Assembly: GCA_002439085.1 (NCBI GenBank)
Contig: DJSW01000022.1
Location: forward strand, 1-63,595
Length of the DNA stretch: 63,595 nucleotides
Reading direction: 5' to 3'
From: Alphaproteobacteria bacterium UBA6324
GTDB taxonomy: Bacteria > Pseudomonadota > Alphaproteobacteria > CAAGCB01 > CAG-977
A model generated the notes under the pieces. That model made no database searches. It was not told where the DNA came from and was given only the letters and a program-made list of their open reading frames with translations. Positions 1 through 8,437 of the stretch are shown here, piece after piece. Both the position numbers and the translations under genes were made by a program. The first letter of the stretch is position 1, and the number at the start of each line of letters is the position of its first letter.

Positions 1-247
1 CTTTCAGATACCCCATGAAGCCCGATACGCTGATTTTCGGCGGTATTTCCACCAGCATATGAATATGATCGGGACAAGCTTCCGCTTCCAGCACGTTCAC
101 TCCTTTCCATTTACACAGCGTTCTCAGCAACTTCCCTATTTCATAGCGCTTCTCGCCATAAAACACTTTCCTTCTGTACTTCGGCGCAAATACTATGTGA
201 TATTTGCAGTTCCATGTTGAATGTGATAATGTATGCACATCATTCAT
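1..247 (-). CDS. tnpA: IS200/IS605-family transposase TnpA, N-terminal part (runs off window)
   Basis: The minus-strand frame from ATG at 247 encodes 82 residues before leaving the window. The translation begins MNDVHTLSHS, continues with WNCKYHIVFAPKYRR, and carries the HUH motif as DHIHML, followed by VEIPPKISVSGFMGYLK. This is the typical N-terminal half of the roughly 140-residue single-strand transposase (Y1 HUH endonuclease) of IS200-like elements. The catalytic tyrosine should lie in the missing part. An AAAGGAG ribosome binding site precedes the start. The reading frame is intact as far as it goes, so the gene may be functional. Confidence 0.93.
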   Translation of the reverse strand, partial: MNDVHTLSHSTWNCKYHIVFAPKYRRKVFYGEKRYEIGKLLRTLCKWKGVNVLEAEACPDHIHMLVEIPPKISVSGFMGYLK

Positions 248-342
248 TTGATTACTCCTTTGACATCTTTAGACGTTGTTCACCAGACCAGCGTCTATTG
301 TATCAAAGGAGTGCTTTTTCTGTGCATAGCTGTAAGCTTTTT

Positions 343-370
343 AGAACCCCGCGCCTAGCACGGGGTTTTC
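343..370. repeat. Subterminal hairpin of the IS200-like element
   Basis: A perfect 7-bp inverted repeat (AACCCCG ... CGGGGTT) with a 9-base loop lies about 100 bp upstream of tnpA. It matches the expected place of the left-end recognition hairpin of IS200/IS605 elements. It has no run of T immediately after it on either strand that would make it a classical terminator. Confidence 0.6.
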
Positions 371-378
371 AAGGATAC

Positions 379-412
379 AAAAAAGCCATCCTTTGGCGCG
401 GGGAGGGCTTTT
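379..412 (-). terminator. Rho-independent terminator of trxB
   Basis: On the minus strand an AAAAGCC...GGCTTTTTT hairpin (one mismatch in the stem) ends in a T run about 20 bp past the trxB stop codon. The insertion sequence begins right behind it, so the element sits outside the trxB transcription unit. Confidence 0.6.
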
Positions 413-431
413 GGTGCTTTTTCGGGGGCGG

Positions 432-1373
432 TTATTTCAGGGCGGAGAGGTATTTTTCCGCTTCCAACGCGGCGCGGCATCCGCCCGCGGCGGCGGTGAC
501 GGCTTGGCGGAAAGCGGTTTCCTGCACGTCGCCGGCGGCGAAAACGCCCGCGACGGACGTGAACGGCGTGCCTTTTTCCGTTTTGATGAAGCCGGATTCG
601 TCCAATTCCAGCGCGCCGCGGAACAATTCCGTGTTCGGTGCGTGTCCGATGGCGACAAATGCGCCGTCAACGGCCAGTTCGGACGTTTCGCCCGATTTGA
701 CGTTTTTCAATTTCAATCCGGTCAGGCCGCCTTTGTCGCGTTCGCCGACGAATTGTTCGACGACGGTGTCCCACACGGGGGTGACTTTCGAGTTGGAAAG
801 CAGGCGTTCCTGCAAAATCTTTTCGCAGCGCAGGGCGTCGCGGCGGTGGATCAGGAAAACCTCGGCCGCCAGATTCGCCAGATACAGCGCGTCTTCGACC
901 GCCGTGTTGCCGCCGCCGATGACGGCGACCCGTTTGTTGCGATAGAAAAATCCGTCGCACGTCGCGCAGGCGGACACGCCGAAACCGCGCAATTCCTCTT
1001 CGTTCGGCGCGCCCAACCATTTGGCCGACGCTCCCGTCGCAATGATCAGCGCGTCGCAGGTCAGCGTGTCGCCGGAATCCAGTCCGACCGTGAACGGCCG
1101 CGCGGACAAACCGACCGAAACGGCCAGATCGTCAACGATTTGCGCCCCCAGATTTTCCGCCTGTTCGCGCATTCTGTCCATCAGCTCCATCCCGCCGATC
1201 TTTTCGGGGAATCCGGGGTAGTTTTCGATGTCGCCCGTTTGGGTCAGCTGTCCCCCGGGCTGCATACCGGAAACGACGACGGCGGGGATCATGGCGCGCG
1301 CGGCGTAGATCGCGGCCGTGTATCCGGCGGGGCCGGAACCCAGAATGACAAGGGGGGTGTGTTGCGTGGTCAT
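432..1373 (-). CDS. trxB: Thioredoxin-disulfide reductase
   Basis: This FAD enzyme passes electrons from NADPH to thioredoxin in the cytoplasm. The 313-residue product has the family's usual length. Visible motifs are the FAD-binding GSGPAG (12-17), the redox-active CATC (Cys136 and Cys139), the NADPH-binding GGGNTA (153-158), and a C-terminal GDV segment that contacts the flavin. The gene stands alone on the minus strand, divergent from mipZ across 149 bp, with its own terminator. Identity is secure. Confidence 0.97.
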   Translation of the reverse strand: MTTQHTPLVILGSGPAGYTAAIYAARAMIPAVVVSGMQPGGQLTQTGDIENYPGFPEKIGGMELMDRMREQAENLGAQIVDDLAVSVGLSARPFTVGLDSGDTLTCDALIIATGASAKWLGAPNEEELRGFGVSACATCDGFFYRNKRVAVIGGGNTAVEDALYLANLAAEVFLIHRRDALRCEKILQERLLSNSKVTPVWDTVVEQFVGERDKGGLTGLKLKNVKSGETSELAVDGAFVAIGHAPNTELFRGALELDESGFIKTEKGTPFTSVAGVFAAGDVQETAFRQAVTAAAGGCRAALEAEKYLSALK

Positions 1374-1470
1374 GTTTCAAATCCTTCGGTCAAAGAAAAA
1401 CGTTTCTTTCCTTTTATATGTTTTCGCGGCGGGGGACAAGCCCCGAATGGACGGCGGGGGATCAAACCCC

Positions 1471-1499
1471 TTGCAAACCGGAACGGTTAAGAATATGAT
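1471..1499 (+). promoter_or_regulatory. Sigma70-type promoter for mipZ
   Basis: TTGCAA (1471-1476) and TATGAT (1494-1499) are separated by exactly 17 bp and end 23 bp before the mipZ start. An AAAGGAGG ribosome binding site lies between the -10 box and the ATG at 1523. Confidence 0.65.
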
Positions 1500-1522
1500 T
1501 TTCAACGAAAAAAGGAGGCGGA

Positions 1523-2353
1523 ATGAAGCGCGGAAAAATTATTGTCGTCGGCAATGAAAAGGGCGGAACGGGCAAATCGACGCTGGCCATGCATCTGATC
1601 GTATGGTTTTTGCGGCAAAAAAAGCTGGTGGCGTCGATTGATCTGGACGGTCGGCAGGGAACGTTGACGCACTATATTCAAAACCGCGCCGCTTATGCCG
1701 CCGTCCGGCACGTCGATCTGGGGCTGCCGGAACATTTGTGCGTTTCCGTTCGCGAAAGCCCGACGGCCGCCGAACGCGCGGAGGACGAACAGGCGTTCAC
1801 GGCGCAGCTGGAACGGCTGCAAAGCGAAAACGACGTGGTCGTGATCGACACGGCGGGGGCGGACAGCCATCTGTTCCGGTTGGCGCACGCGGCGGCGGAC
1901 GTTTTGATCACGCCGTTGAACGACAGCCTGATTGATCTGGACGTTTTGGCGAAAATCGAACCGGAAAAGCTGACGATCAAATCCCCCGGACATTACGCGC
2001 AAACCGTGTGGCAGGCGCGCCAGAAACGCGCGGCGCAGCGCAAGCCGCAAACCCGATGGTTCGTTCTGCGCAACCGCGTGATGCACGTTTCCACCCGCAA
2101 TGAAAAGCTGATCTGGAAATTGCTGGAAGCGTTGGGCAAACGCATCAATTTCACGCCGCTGGCGGGGTTGGGCGAGCGAATCGTTTTTCGCGAACTGTTT
2201 TTAAAAGGGCTGACTTTGCTGGATGTCGGCGCGGGCCAAGCGGGGGGCGCGATGTCGATGACCCACGTCGCCGCCCGACAGGAACTGCGGTCGATTTTGC
2301 AGGCGATCGGCGAAGACGCGTCCGCGGACGACGCCCCGAAACCCGCAAAATGA
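1523..2353 (+). CDS. mipZ: MipZ, ParA-like ATPase positioning the division site
   Basis: MipZ forms a gradient from the chromosome-partition complexes and inhibits FtsZ assembly, which places the division plane in Alphaproteobacteria. The 276-residue protein opens with the deviant Walker A motif GNEKGGTGKST (10-20). It follows the MipZ pattern throughout: VIDTAGADSHLFRLAH, TPLNDSLIDLD, FVLRNR, and RELFLKGLTLLD near the C-terminus, ending AARQELRSIL. These blocks distinguish MipZ from plasmid ParA and from MinD. No parB lies next to it, which is normal because mipZ is usually unlinked. It is the clearest single taxonomic marker in the window. Confidence 0.95.
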   Translation: MKRGKIIVVGNEKGGTGKSTLAMHLIVWFLRQKKLVASIDLDGRQGTLTHYIQNRAAYAAVRHVDLGLPEHLCVSVRESPTAAERAEDEQAFTAQLERLQSENDVVVIDTAGADSHLFRLAHAAADVLITPLNDSLIDLDVLAKIEPEKLTIKSPGHYAQTVWQARQKRAAQRKPQTRWFVLRNRVMHVSTRNEKLIWKLLEALGKRINFTPLAGLGERIVFRELFLKGLTLLDVGAGQAGGAMSMTHVAARQELRSILQAIGEDASADDAPKPAK

Positions 2354-2373
2354 CAGGCGGACGAAAGCTTGTC

Positions 2374-2401
2374 TTGACAGACGGCGTTTGATTCGTAATT
2401 C
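2374..2401 (+). promoter_or_regulatory. Probable promoter for the phosphohexomutase pair
   Basis: A perfect -35 box TTGACA (2374-2379) is followed after 16 bp by a weak TAATTC (2396-2401). It lies in the 107-bp gap between mipZ and pgm. The -10 element is poor, so the assignment is tentative. Confidence 0.45.
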
Positions 2402-2460
2402 TGTTTGAAAGTCTTTTGTTTTTTTAATGACTGATTCTAAAATTTCCTATGGGGGACAGA

Positions 2461-4095
2461 ATGAATATTAAAACCGTTCCGACAAAACCTTTTGAAGGGC
2501 AGCGTCCGGGGACATCCGGTTTGCGCAAAAAAGTGACCGTTTTTGAGCAGCCGCACTATCTGGAAAACTTCGTTCAATCCATTTTCGACAGTCTGGACGA
2601 CTTTCAGGGAAAAACTCTGGTGGTCGGCGGCGACGGCCGTTATTTCAACCGCAAAGCCATTCAGGTCATCATCAAAATGGCGGCGGCGAACGGATTCGGC
2701 GAATTGATGATCGGCAAGGGCGGGTTGCTGTCCACGCCGGCCGCGTCGTGCGTCATCCGCAAATATCAGGCGTTCGGCGGCATCATCCTGTCCGCCAGCC
2801 ACAACCCCGGCGGTCCCACGGCCGATTTCGGCATCAAATACAACATTTCAAACGGCGGACCCGCGCCTGAAAAGGTGACGGAGGCGATTTACGCCAACAC
2901 GCAGAAAATCGAAAGCTACCAGATCGCCGATACGCCCGACATCGACTTGGACACGATCGGGGAAAAGGTGCTGGGCGAAACGAAAATCAAGATCATCGAT
3001 CCCGTCTCCGATTACGCGGAAATGATGGCGAAGCTGTTTGATTTCGATTTGATCCGCCGGTTGTTCGAGGTCGGCAATTTCAAAATGCGCTATGACGCGC
3101 TGCACGCCGTGACGGGGCCTTACGCCAAATACATTTTGGAAGAAGTCCTGCACGCGCCCAAAGGAACGGTCGTCAACGGCGAACCCAAAGAGGATTTCGG
3201 CGGCGGTCATCCCGACCCGAATCTGGTGTACGCGCATGATCTGGTCGAATATATGTTTTCCGACAACGCGCCGGATTTCGGGGCGGCTTCGGACGGCGAC
3301 GGCGACCGCAACATGATTTTGGGACGCAAGTTCTACGTCAACCCCAGCGACAGCTTGGCGCTGATCGTCGCGAATTTCTGGAACGCCCCCGGCTATGACC
3401 GCGGTTTGACGGGCGTCGCCCGTTCCATGCCGACGTCGCAGGCCGTTGACCGCGTCGCCCGCGGCATGGGGATGAGTTGCTATGAAACCCCGACAGGGTG
3501 GAAATTCTTCGGCAACCTGCTGGACGCGAACAAAGCCACCATTTGCGGCGAGGAAAGCTTCGGCACGGGATCGAACCACATCCGCGAAAAGGACGGTTTG
3601 TGGGCAGTTTTGTACTGGCTGAACATCATCGCGGCCGTTAATATGTCGGTTGAGGACATTGTCAAGGCGCATTGGAAAAAGTACGGCAGAAACTTCTATT
3701 CCCGCCATGATTATGAATCGGTTGACAGCAAGGTCGCAAACGAAATCATGGACGCGATGCGCGCCAAGGCCGAAAGCGAAGTCGGTAAGTTCTATGGCGA
3801 ATACGAAGTCGAAACGTTCGACGATTTCAAATACATCGACCCCGTTGACAAAAGCGAAAGCGCGCATCAGGGCATCCGCGTCCTGTTCAAGGACGGTTCC
3901 CGCATCGTGTTCCGCCTGTCCGGAACGGGGACGCAGGGCGCGACGATCCGTATTTACATCGAAAAATACGAACCGAACGTGGCGCGTCACGACATGGATC
4001 CGCAGGAAGCTTTGGCCGAATTGATCGAAATCGCCGAAGAGATTTCCGGCGTCAAGGCTAAAACGGGACGCAAGAAACCGGATGTCATCACCTGA
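2461..4095 (+). CDS. pgm: Phosphoglucomutase, alpha-D-glucose specific
   Basis: The enzyme interconverts glucose 1-phosphate and glucose 6-phosphate and feeds glycogen and surface-polysaccharide synthesis. The phosphoserine loop reads SASHNPGG with catalytic Ser113, the Mg2+ loop is DGDGDRN (Asp278, 280, 282), and the sugar-binding loop is GEESFGTGS. The 544-residue length fits the long bacterial/eukaryotic PGM1-like subfamily. An in-frame ATG at 2449 exists, but the run GGGGGA at 2452-2457 is then the ribosome binding site of the ATG at 2461, so the later start is preferred. It overlaps the next gene by 14 nt. Confidence 0.95.
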   Translation: MNIKTVPTKPFEGQRPGTSGLRKKVTVFEQPHYLENFVQSIFDSLDDFQGKTLVVGGDGRYFNRKAIQVIIKMAAANGFGELMIGKGGLLSTPAASCVIRKYQAFGGIILSASHNPGGPTADFGIKYNISNGGPAPEKVTEAIYANTQKIESYQIADTPDIDLDTIGEKVLGETKIKIIDPVSDYAEMMAKLFDFDLIRRLFEVGNFKMRYDALHAVTGPYAKYILEEVLHAPKGTVVNGEPKEDFGGGHPDPNLVYAHDLVEYMFSDNAPDFGAASDGDGDRNMILGRKFYVNPSDSLALIVANFWNAPGYDRGLTGVARSMPTSQAVDRVARGMGMSCYETPTGWKFFGNLLDANKATICGEESFGTGSNHIREKDGLWAVLYWLNIIAAVNMSVEDIVKAHWKKYGRNFYSRHDYESVDSKVANEIMDAMRAKAESEVGKFYGEYEVETFDDFKYIDPVDKSESAHQGIRVLFKDGSRIVFRLSGTGTQGATIRIYIEKYEPNVARHDMDPQEALAELIEIAEEISGVKAKTGRKKPDVIT

Positions 4096-5479
4096 TAACG
4101 ATTTCATTTTAGATAAAACAATCCTGCGCGCCGCGGACATCCGCGGCGTTGCAGGTTTAACGCTGCCGGCGCGGGCGGCCGAATTGATCGGCCGCGGCTT
4201 CGGCAGTGTCGTTTTACGGCGCGGGTTGAAAACGGTGATCGTCGGCGGGGACGGGCGGCTGTCCACGCCGGAATTGAAAAGCGCGCTGATCCGCGGGCTG
4301 GCGGCCTGCGGGGCGCGGGTCGTCGATATCGGATTGTGTCCGACGCCCATGTTGTATTTCGCCGTCGTGACGACGCCCGAAACGGCCGGCGTCATGGTGA
4401 CGGCGTCGCACAACCCCAAAGAATACAACGGATTTAAAATGCTGCTGGACGGGCAGTCGTTCTGCGGTTCCGACCTGCTAAGTCTGGGGGAGATGATCGA
4501 CCGCCGCGATTTCACGACCGGAGAGGGGTTTGTGGAACGCGCCGATTTCCTGCCACGGTACGTTGACCGATTGGCGCGAGATTTCCGGTCGGCAGGCAAA
4601 CCGATGACGGTCGTTTGGGATTGCGGCAACGCAACCGCCGGCGTTGTCGTTCCCGAACTGGTCAAGCGGTTGGACGGGCGGCATATCGTTTTGAACGGCC
4701 GCGTTGACGGCAATTTTCCGGCGCACGCCCCCGATTGTTCCAAAGAGGAAAATCTGCGGGAATTGCAGGCGACCGTTTTGCGCGCCAAAGCCGATCTGGG
4801 GCTGGCGTTCGACGGGGACGCCGACCGTTTGGGCGTGGTGGATTCGCGCGGCCGGATGGTGCAGGCGGACAAGATTCTTCCCATTTACGCCGAAGAGATT
4901 TTGAAAACCCGCCCGCGCGCCGTTTTTATCGCCGACATCAAATCGGGCAAGACTTTTTCATCGGAAATCAAACGGCTGGGCGGCGTTCCCGTGATCGGCA
5001 AAACGGGACATTCTTTCATTAAAATGAAAATGCGGGAAACGGGTGCGTTGCTGGGCGGGGAAATGAGCGGCCACATCTGTTTCGCAGACAAATATTACGG
5101 TTTCGACGACGCGCTGTATTCCGCCGTGCGTTTGCTGGACATCGCCGCACATATGGACAACGCAACGCTGCAGGACAGGATCGACCGTATTCCGGAAACA
5201 TTTGCGACGGGCGAAATTCAAATCCCCTGTCCGGACGGCGAAAAATTCCAATGCGTCGAGAAAATCAAGGCGTCGCTGAACCGTCAAGGCATTGCGTTCG
5301 ATGACACGGACGGCGTGAAACGCGTGTGGCCGACGACGGGATGGTGGCTGATTCGCGCTTCAAACACGTCGCCGGCGCTGGTCGGCCGGTGCGAAGCCGA
5401 CACAAAAGCGGAATTGGACGCGTTGGTGAAAAATTTGTTTCAAACGGTGAATGAAGTTTATCCCGTTGAAAATAAATGA
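4082..5479 (+). CDS. Phosphomannomutase/phosphoglucomutase (AlgC/ManB type)
   Basis: A second alpha-phosphohexomutase, 465 residues, starting 14 nt inside the end of pgm and surely co-transcribed with it. The catalytic loop TASHNP holds Ser109 and the metal loop DGDAD holds Asp244, 246 and 248. GEMSGH matches the sugar-specificity loop of the PMM/PGM group, enzymes that accept mannose and glucose phosphates for GDP-mannose and lipopolysaccharide or exopolysaccharide precursors. Which sugar it prefers here cannot be read from sequence. The tandem of a PGM1-like and an AlgC-like mutase is discussed among the findings. Confidence 0.92.
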   Translation: MSSPDNDFILDKTILRAADIRGVAGLTLPARAAELIGRGFGSVVLRRGLKTVIVGGDGRLSTPELKSALIRGLAACGARVVDIGLCPTPMLYFAVVTTPETAGVMVTASHNPKEYNGFKMLLDGQSFCGSDLLSLGEMIDRRDFTTGEGFVERADFLPRYVDRLARDFRSAGKPMTVVWDCGNATAGVVVPELVKRLDGRHIVLNGRVDGNFPAHAPDCSKEENLRELQATVLRAKADLGLAFDGDADRLGVVDSRGRMVQADKILPIYAEEILKTRPRAVFIADIKSGKTFSSEIKRLGGVPVIGKTGHSFIKMKMRETGALLGGEMSGHICFADKYYGFDDALYSAVRLLDIAAHMDNATLQDRIDRIPETFATGEIQIPCPDGEKFQCVEKIKASLNRQGIAFDDTDGVKRVWPTTGWWLIRASNTSPALVGRCEADTKAELDALVKNLFQTVNEVYPVENK

Positions 5480-5504
5480 TTTTACTGTCCGTTTGGCCAC
5501 TTTT

Positions 5505-5547
5505 GCCATAATTCGCCACAATTCCGACCATAATTTCGCCACAATTC
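5505..5547. repeat. Two imperfect ~21-bp direct repeats
   Basis: GCCATAATTCGCCACAATTC (5505-5524) is followed by ACCATAATTTCGCCACAATTC (5527-5547), differing by one base change and one inserted T. They lie in an AT-rich 287-bp gap with no gene. The remainder of the gap (5548-5690) holds no feature I can support. Confidence 0.6.
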
Positions 5548-5689
5548 ATCCGTATTCTGTAAACAGCTTAGAAAATATTTGTTTCAAATGTTTTTTGACG
5601 TACTGGCAAATGATCCGGCGTTCCGGATAAACACAGACAAAGAACGGGGACAACCCGTCGGAACGAAAGCTTGAATGTTCTTATATCCA

Positions 5690-5722
5690 AAAAAAATCCT
5701 CCGTCGGTGCGGGGGATTTTTT
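5690..5722. terminator. Bidirectional terminator between PMM/PGM and rquA
   Basis: The stem ATCCTCCG / CGGGGGAT (one T-G pair) is flanked by AAAAAA on the left and TTTTTT on the right, so it can stop transcription from both sides. It is 45 bp beyond the rquA stop codon on the minus strand and 210 bp beyond the PMM/PGM stop. Confidence 0.75.
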
Positions 5723-5766
5723 ATACGGGGCGGCCGCCGGATAATGCGCTTAGGGCGGACGTTTTT

Positions 5767-6498
5767 TTACCGCCGCTGAGCAATGACGCATTGATACAAA
5801 TCGCCGAAGCAGGTCTTTTTCGCCCAGATCAGCTTGTCCGTTTTCGGCGCGAAAGATTCGATTTCATTGTACCACAGGCTTTCGGCGAACGGTTCAAACA
5901 GGCGGTTGAATGTTTTTAAAACGGGTTTCAGTGGGTGAAAACGTTTTGGCGCGGCGTAATCGACAAAGATCATTTTCCCCGTCGGTTTCAACGCGTTGAA
6001 CGCCCGTTTCAACGCCGCCTTTTTCCGCGTGTCGGGCAATTCGTGCAACGAAAACCAGCCGATGACAACATCATAGCGTTTGTTGTCGGGGACGGTGAAG
6101 TCGCGTTCTTTGATAACGACGTTCAGCCACGGCGACACGCGCGGTTTCATCGCGTCGATATGGGCGGGGGACACGTCTTCAATGCAATAGGTTCCCTTGC
6201 CGTTCATTTTTGACGCGACTTCGCGTTCAAAATCGCCGGATGCGACGCCCAACTGCAAAACGTCGTCGCCTTCGATGATTTCGTTTGTAACGGATTTTGT
6301 CAGTTTTCCGCCAAGGAAACAGGTCGCGGGCGCGGCGATTTTTTTGCTGTCGAACACGGCGGCCAGCCACGGGTGGAAATACCGCCGCCCGTAAACCGAC
6401 GTCAGGTATTCGGGAACGGCCGCCGCGTCCTTTTCATTGACGGCGGGCGGGGGGACGGGGGCGAAAGTGGTCGCTTTTTTCTGTTTCAAATCGGTCAT
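5767..6498 (-). CDS. rquA: RquA, rhodoquinone biosynthesis methyltransferase-like enzyme
   Basis: RquA converts ubiquinone to rhodoquinone, the low-potential quinone used with fumarate reductase when oxygen is absent. It is a class I SAM-fold protein that is known to use SAM as amino donor. The 243-residue product shows the family signature: VPEYL then RRYFHPW at the N-terminus, a degenerate SAM loop LQLGVASGD (81-89), FSLHELPDTR (149-158), VDYAAPKRFHPLKP (179-192), EPFAESLWYNEI (202-213) and FGDLYQ (231-236). ATG 6498 is chosen; a TTG at 6510 would overlap the upstream gene. It lies 4 nt behind a NarL-type regulator and ends in a shared terminator. Confidence 0.88.
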   Translation of the reverse strand: MTDLKQKKATTFAPVPPPAVNEKDAAAVPEYLTSVYGRRYFHPWLAAVFDSKKIAAPATCFLGGKLTKSVTNEIIEGDDVLQLGVASGDFEREVASKMNGKGTYCIEDVSPAHIDAMKPRVSPWLNVVIKERDFTVPDNKRYDVVIGWFSLHELPDTRKKAALKRAFNALKPTGKMIFVDYAAPKRFHPLKPVLKTFNRLFEPFAESLWYNEIESFAPKTDKLIWAKKTCFGDLYQCVIAQRR

Positions 6499-6502
6499 GG
6501 CG

Positions 6503-7129
6503 TTAATCAATCAATCCCAAAGCTTTGCCTTTGATCACCGCGCCGGTGCGGTTGGTGACGTCCAAAGCCTTTAAAATCGCGGTGACGTGCAGTTTGACGG
6601 TTCCTTCGGACAAATTCAGTTCGCGAGCGATGATTTTGTTGGGCTTGCTTTGCCCGATCAACCGCAAAACGTCCAGCTGCCGCGGCGTCAGCGGACCTCT
6701 GTTTTCGGCGGGCGTTTCCTGTTTTTCGGACAGGGACAGCAGTTCGGACGGCAGGTAAAGGCCGCCGCTCAGCACCAGATGCAGCGCGCTGAGAATGATT
6801 TTGGCGGAGGACGTTTTCGGAATGAATCCGGACGCCCCGATGTCGATCGCCTGCAAAACGTTTTCCGGATCGGTGACGGCGGACAAAACGACGATCGGCG
6901 TGTCGGGATAGTGTTCCTTTAACAGCCGCAGGGATTCGTGCCAGCTCAGCCCCGGCATGGCCAGATCGGTCAAAATCAGGTCGTAGGGAACCGTCCCGTC
7001 GGCCTTTTGCTGCAATTCCCTGTGGTCGCGGACGGTGTCGATGCTGATGTCGTCGTCCAAATCGGACAGAACCAGACGCAAGCCGTCCAAAAAAAGCTCG
7101 TGATCGTCGGCTATCAGAATTTTCAGCAT
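6503..7129 (-). CDS. NarL/FixJ-family response regulator
   Basis: This 208-residue two-component regulator has a receiver domain (acidic pair Asp8-Asp9, phospho-acceptor Asp55 in LILTDLAMPG, conserved Lys in GFIPKTS) and a C-terminal LuxR-type helix-turn-helix from about residue 145, with LTPRQLDVLRLI and ARELNLSEGTVKLHV. The start at 7129 is chosen because GGGGGA lies 6 nt upstream; the ATG at 7135 would leave no spacing, and longer readings run into the divergent gene. No histidine kinase is adjacent, so its signal is unknown. It precedes rquA by 4 nt, suggesting a common transcript. Confidence 0.9.
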   Translation of the reverse strand: MLKILIADDHELFLDGLRLVLSDLDDDISIDTVRDHRELQQKADGTVPYDLILTDLAMPGLSWHESLRLLKEHYPDTPIVVLSAVTDPENVLQAIDIGASGFIPKTSSAKIILSALHLVLSGGLYLPSELLSLSEKQETPAENRGPLTPRQLDVLRLIGQSKPNKIIARELNLSEGTVKLHVTAILKALDVTNRTGAVIKGKALGLID

Positions 7130-7189
7130 TGGCATCCCCCGTTCGTTTGGTATAGTGTAGCGTAAAAACAATTTAAAAACAGGAAAAAA

Positions 7190-8437
7190 ATGCCGCAGGG
7201 AAAAGTTTTTGATTTGGGACGTCAGGGCGACGGTTTGATCCGGACGGACGACGGCCGCGCCGTGTTCGTCGCGGGCGCGCTGGCGGGGGAAACGGTGGAA
7301 TATGAAACGGCGGACGCGGGGCGCGCGCGGTTGGTGCGCGTGATCGACCCGTCGCCGGACAGGGGCGAACCCGTCTGTCCGTGTTTCGCGCAATGCGGCG
7401 GATGCGTGCTGCAACACCTGAAAACGGAAGCCTATCGCGCGTTCAAAATGCGGTGTTTAAGGGAGCTGCTGCCCGCGTCGTGGAGCTTGCCGGATTTCGA
7501 CGAACCGTTCTTCGCCCCGTTTGAAAGCCGCCGCCGCGCGACGTTCGCCGTGATGTGGAACGGATCGGTTCGCCGGTTCGGGTTCAATGCGCGGCAAAGC
7601 GACCGGATCGTCGAAACGGCGGATTGTCCGGCGCTGGTTCCCGCTTTGCGCCGCCTGATCGTGCCGCTGCGCGAATACGTCGCCGGCCGGAGTTTCCCGA
7701 AGAAAAAGGGCGTGGGCGACGTTTCGGTGCAAATGACCGGCGCGGGGGCGGACATCCTGTTTACTTTGCCGTTTGAACCGTCCGCGGATTGGCGTTCGAC
7801 GGCGGCGGATTTCGCCGCAAACGTCGGGGCGGCGCGCGTGTCGTGGCGCGCAAACGAACGGGAGGAGGCCGAACCGCTGGCCGTGTTGAGCGCGCCGGAA
7901 TTGCGGATCGGCGATTTCACCCTGAAACCGCCCGCCGGCGTGTTTTTACAGCCGTCGCAGGCGGGACAAGACGCGTTGACGGCGGCCGTCGTCGAATACG
8001 TCGGCAAAGCCAAACGCGTGTATGACCTGTTTTGCGGGGCGGGGACGTTCACCTTGCCGCTGTTGCAAAAAAAGCGGGTGATCAAGGGGGCGGACAACGC
8101 GCCGCAGGCTTTGGCCGCGTTGCGGGCGGCGTCGGACGGGCGCGTTGAAACATCGGTGCGCGATTTGTTCAAAACGCCGCTTTATCCCGACGAACTGTAC
8201 GGGATTGACGCCGTCGTTTTCGATCCGCCGCGCGCGGGGGCGAAAGCGCAATGCGAACAGCTGGCGGCGTCCGAAGTGCCGCGCGTCGTCGCCGTGTCGT
8301 GCAATCCCGTCAGCTTTGTCCACGACGCGGAAATACTGATGCGCGGCGGGTACGAATTAAAACGCCTGCGTCCGGTCGATCAGTTCGTGTTCACGCCGCA
8401 TATGGAATTGGCGGCCTTGTTTGAAAAGAAGGTCTAG
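7190..8437 (+). CDS. Class I SAM-dependent RNA (uracil-C5) methyltransferase, RlmD/TrmA family
   Basis: The 415-residue protein methylates uridine C5 in rRNA or tRNA. It has an N-terminal TRAM-like segment, an Fe-S cluster set near Cys63, Cys65, Cys69 and Cys72 (CPCFAQCGGC), a SAM-binding YDLFCGAGTFTLPL, the DPPRAG motif at about 345-350, and the catalytic SCNP with Cys371. The Fe-S cysteines point to the RlmD (RumA) side of the family. Which uridine it modifies cannot be decided from sequence. It overlaps the convergent rex gene by 4 nt. Confidence 0.88.
   Translation: MPQGKVFDLGRQGDGLIRTDDGRAVFVAGALAGETVEYETADAGRARLVRVIDPSPDRGEPVCPCFAQCGGCVLQHLKTEAYRAFKMRCLRELLPASWSLPDFDEPFFAPFESRRRATFAVMWNGSVRRFGFNARQSDRIVETADCPALVPALRRLIVPLREYVAGRSFPKKKGVGDVSVQMTGAGADILFTLPFEPSADWRSTAADFAANVGAARVSWRANEREEAEPLAVLSAPELRIGDFTLKPPAGVFLQPSQAGQDALTAAVVEYVGKAKRVYDLFCGAGTFTLPLLQKKRVIKGADNAPQALAALRAASDGRVETSVRDLFKTPLYPDELYGIDAVVFDPPRAGAKAQCEQLAASEVPRVVAVSCNPVSFVHDAEILMRGGYELKRLRPVDQFVFTPHMELAALFEKKV

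Larger units (their letters stand above)
1..375 (-). mobile_element. IS200-like insertion sequence, left-end region
   Basis: The DNA between the transposase start and the trxB terminator has no gene and is probably the untranslated left end of the element. Near 343-370 it contains a subterminal hairpin with stem AACCCCG / CGGGGTT around CGCCTAGCA. Such imperfect palindromes near the ends are what TnpA of this family binds as single-stranded DNA. The exact outer border cannot be fixed without an empty site; about 370-376 is an estimate from the hairpin position. Confidence 0.7.

Noticed and set aside
2848..4884. 678-residue frame antisense to the two phosphohexomutases
   Set aside because: It crosses the junction of two conserved genes and matches nothing; produced by the GC-rich codon bias.
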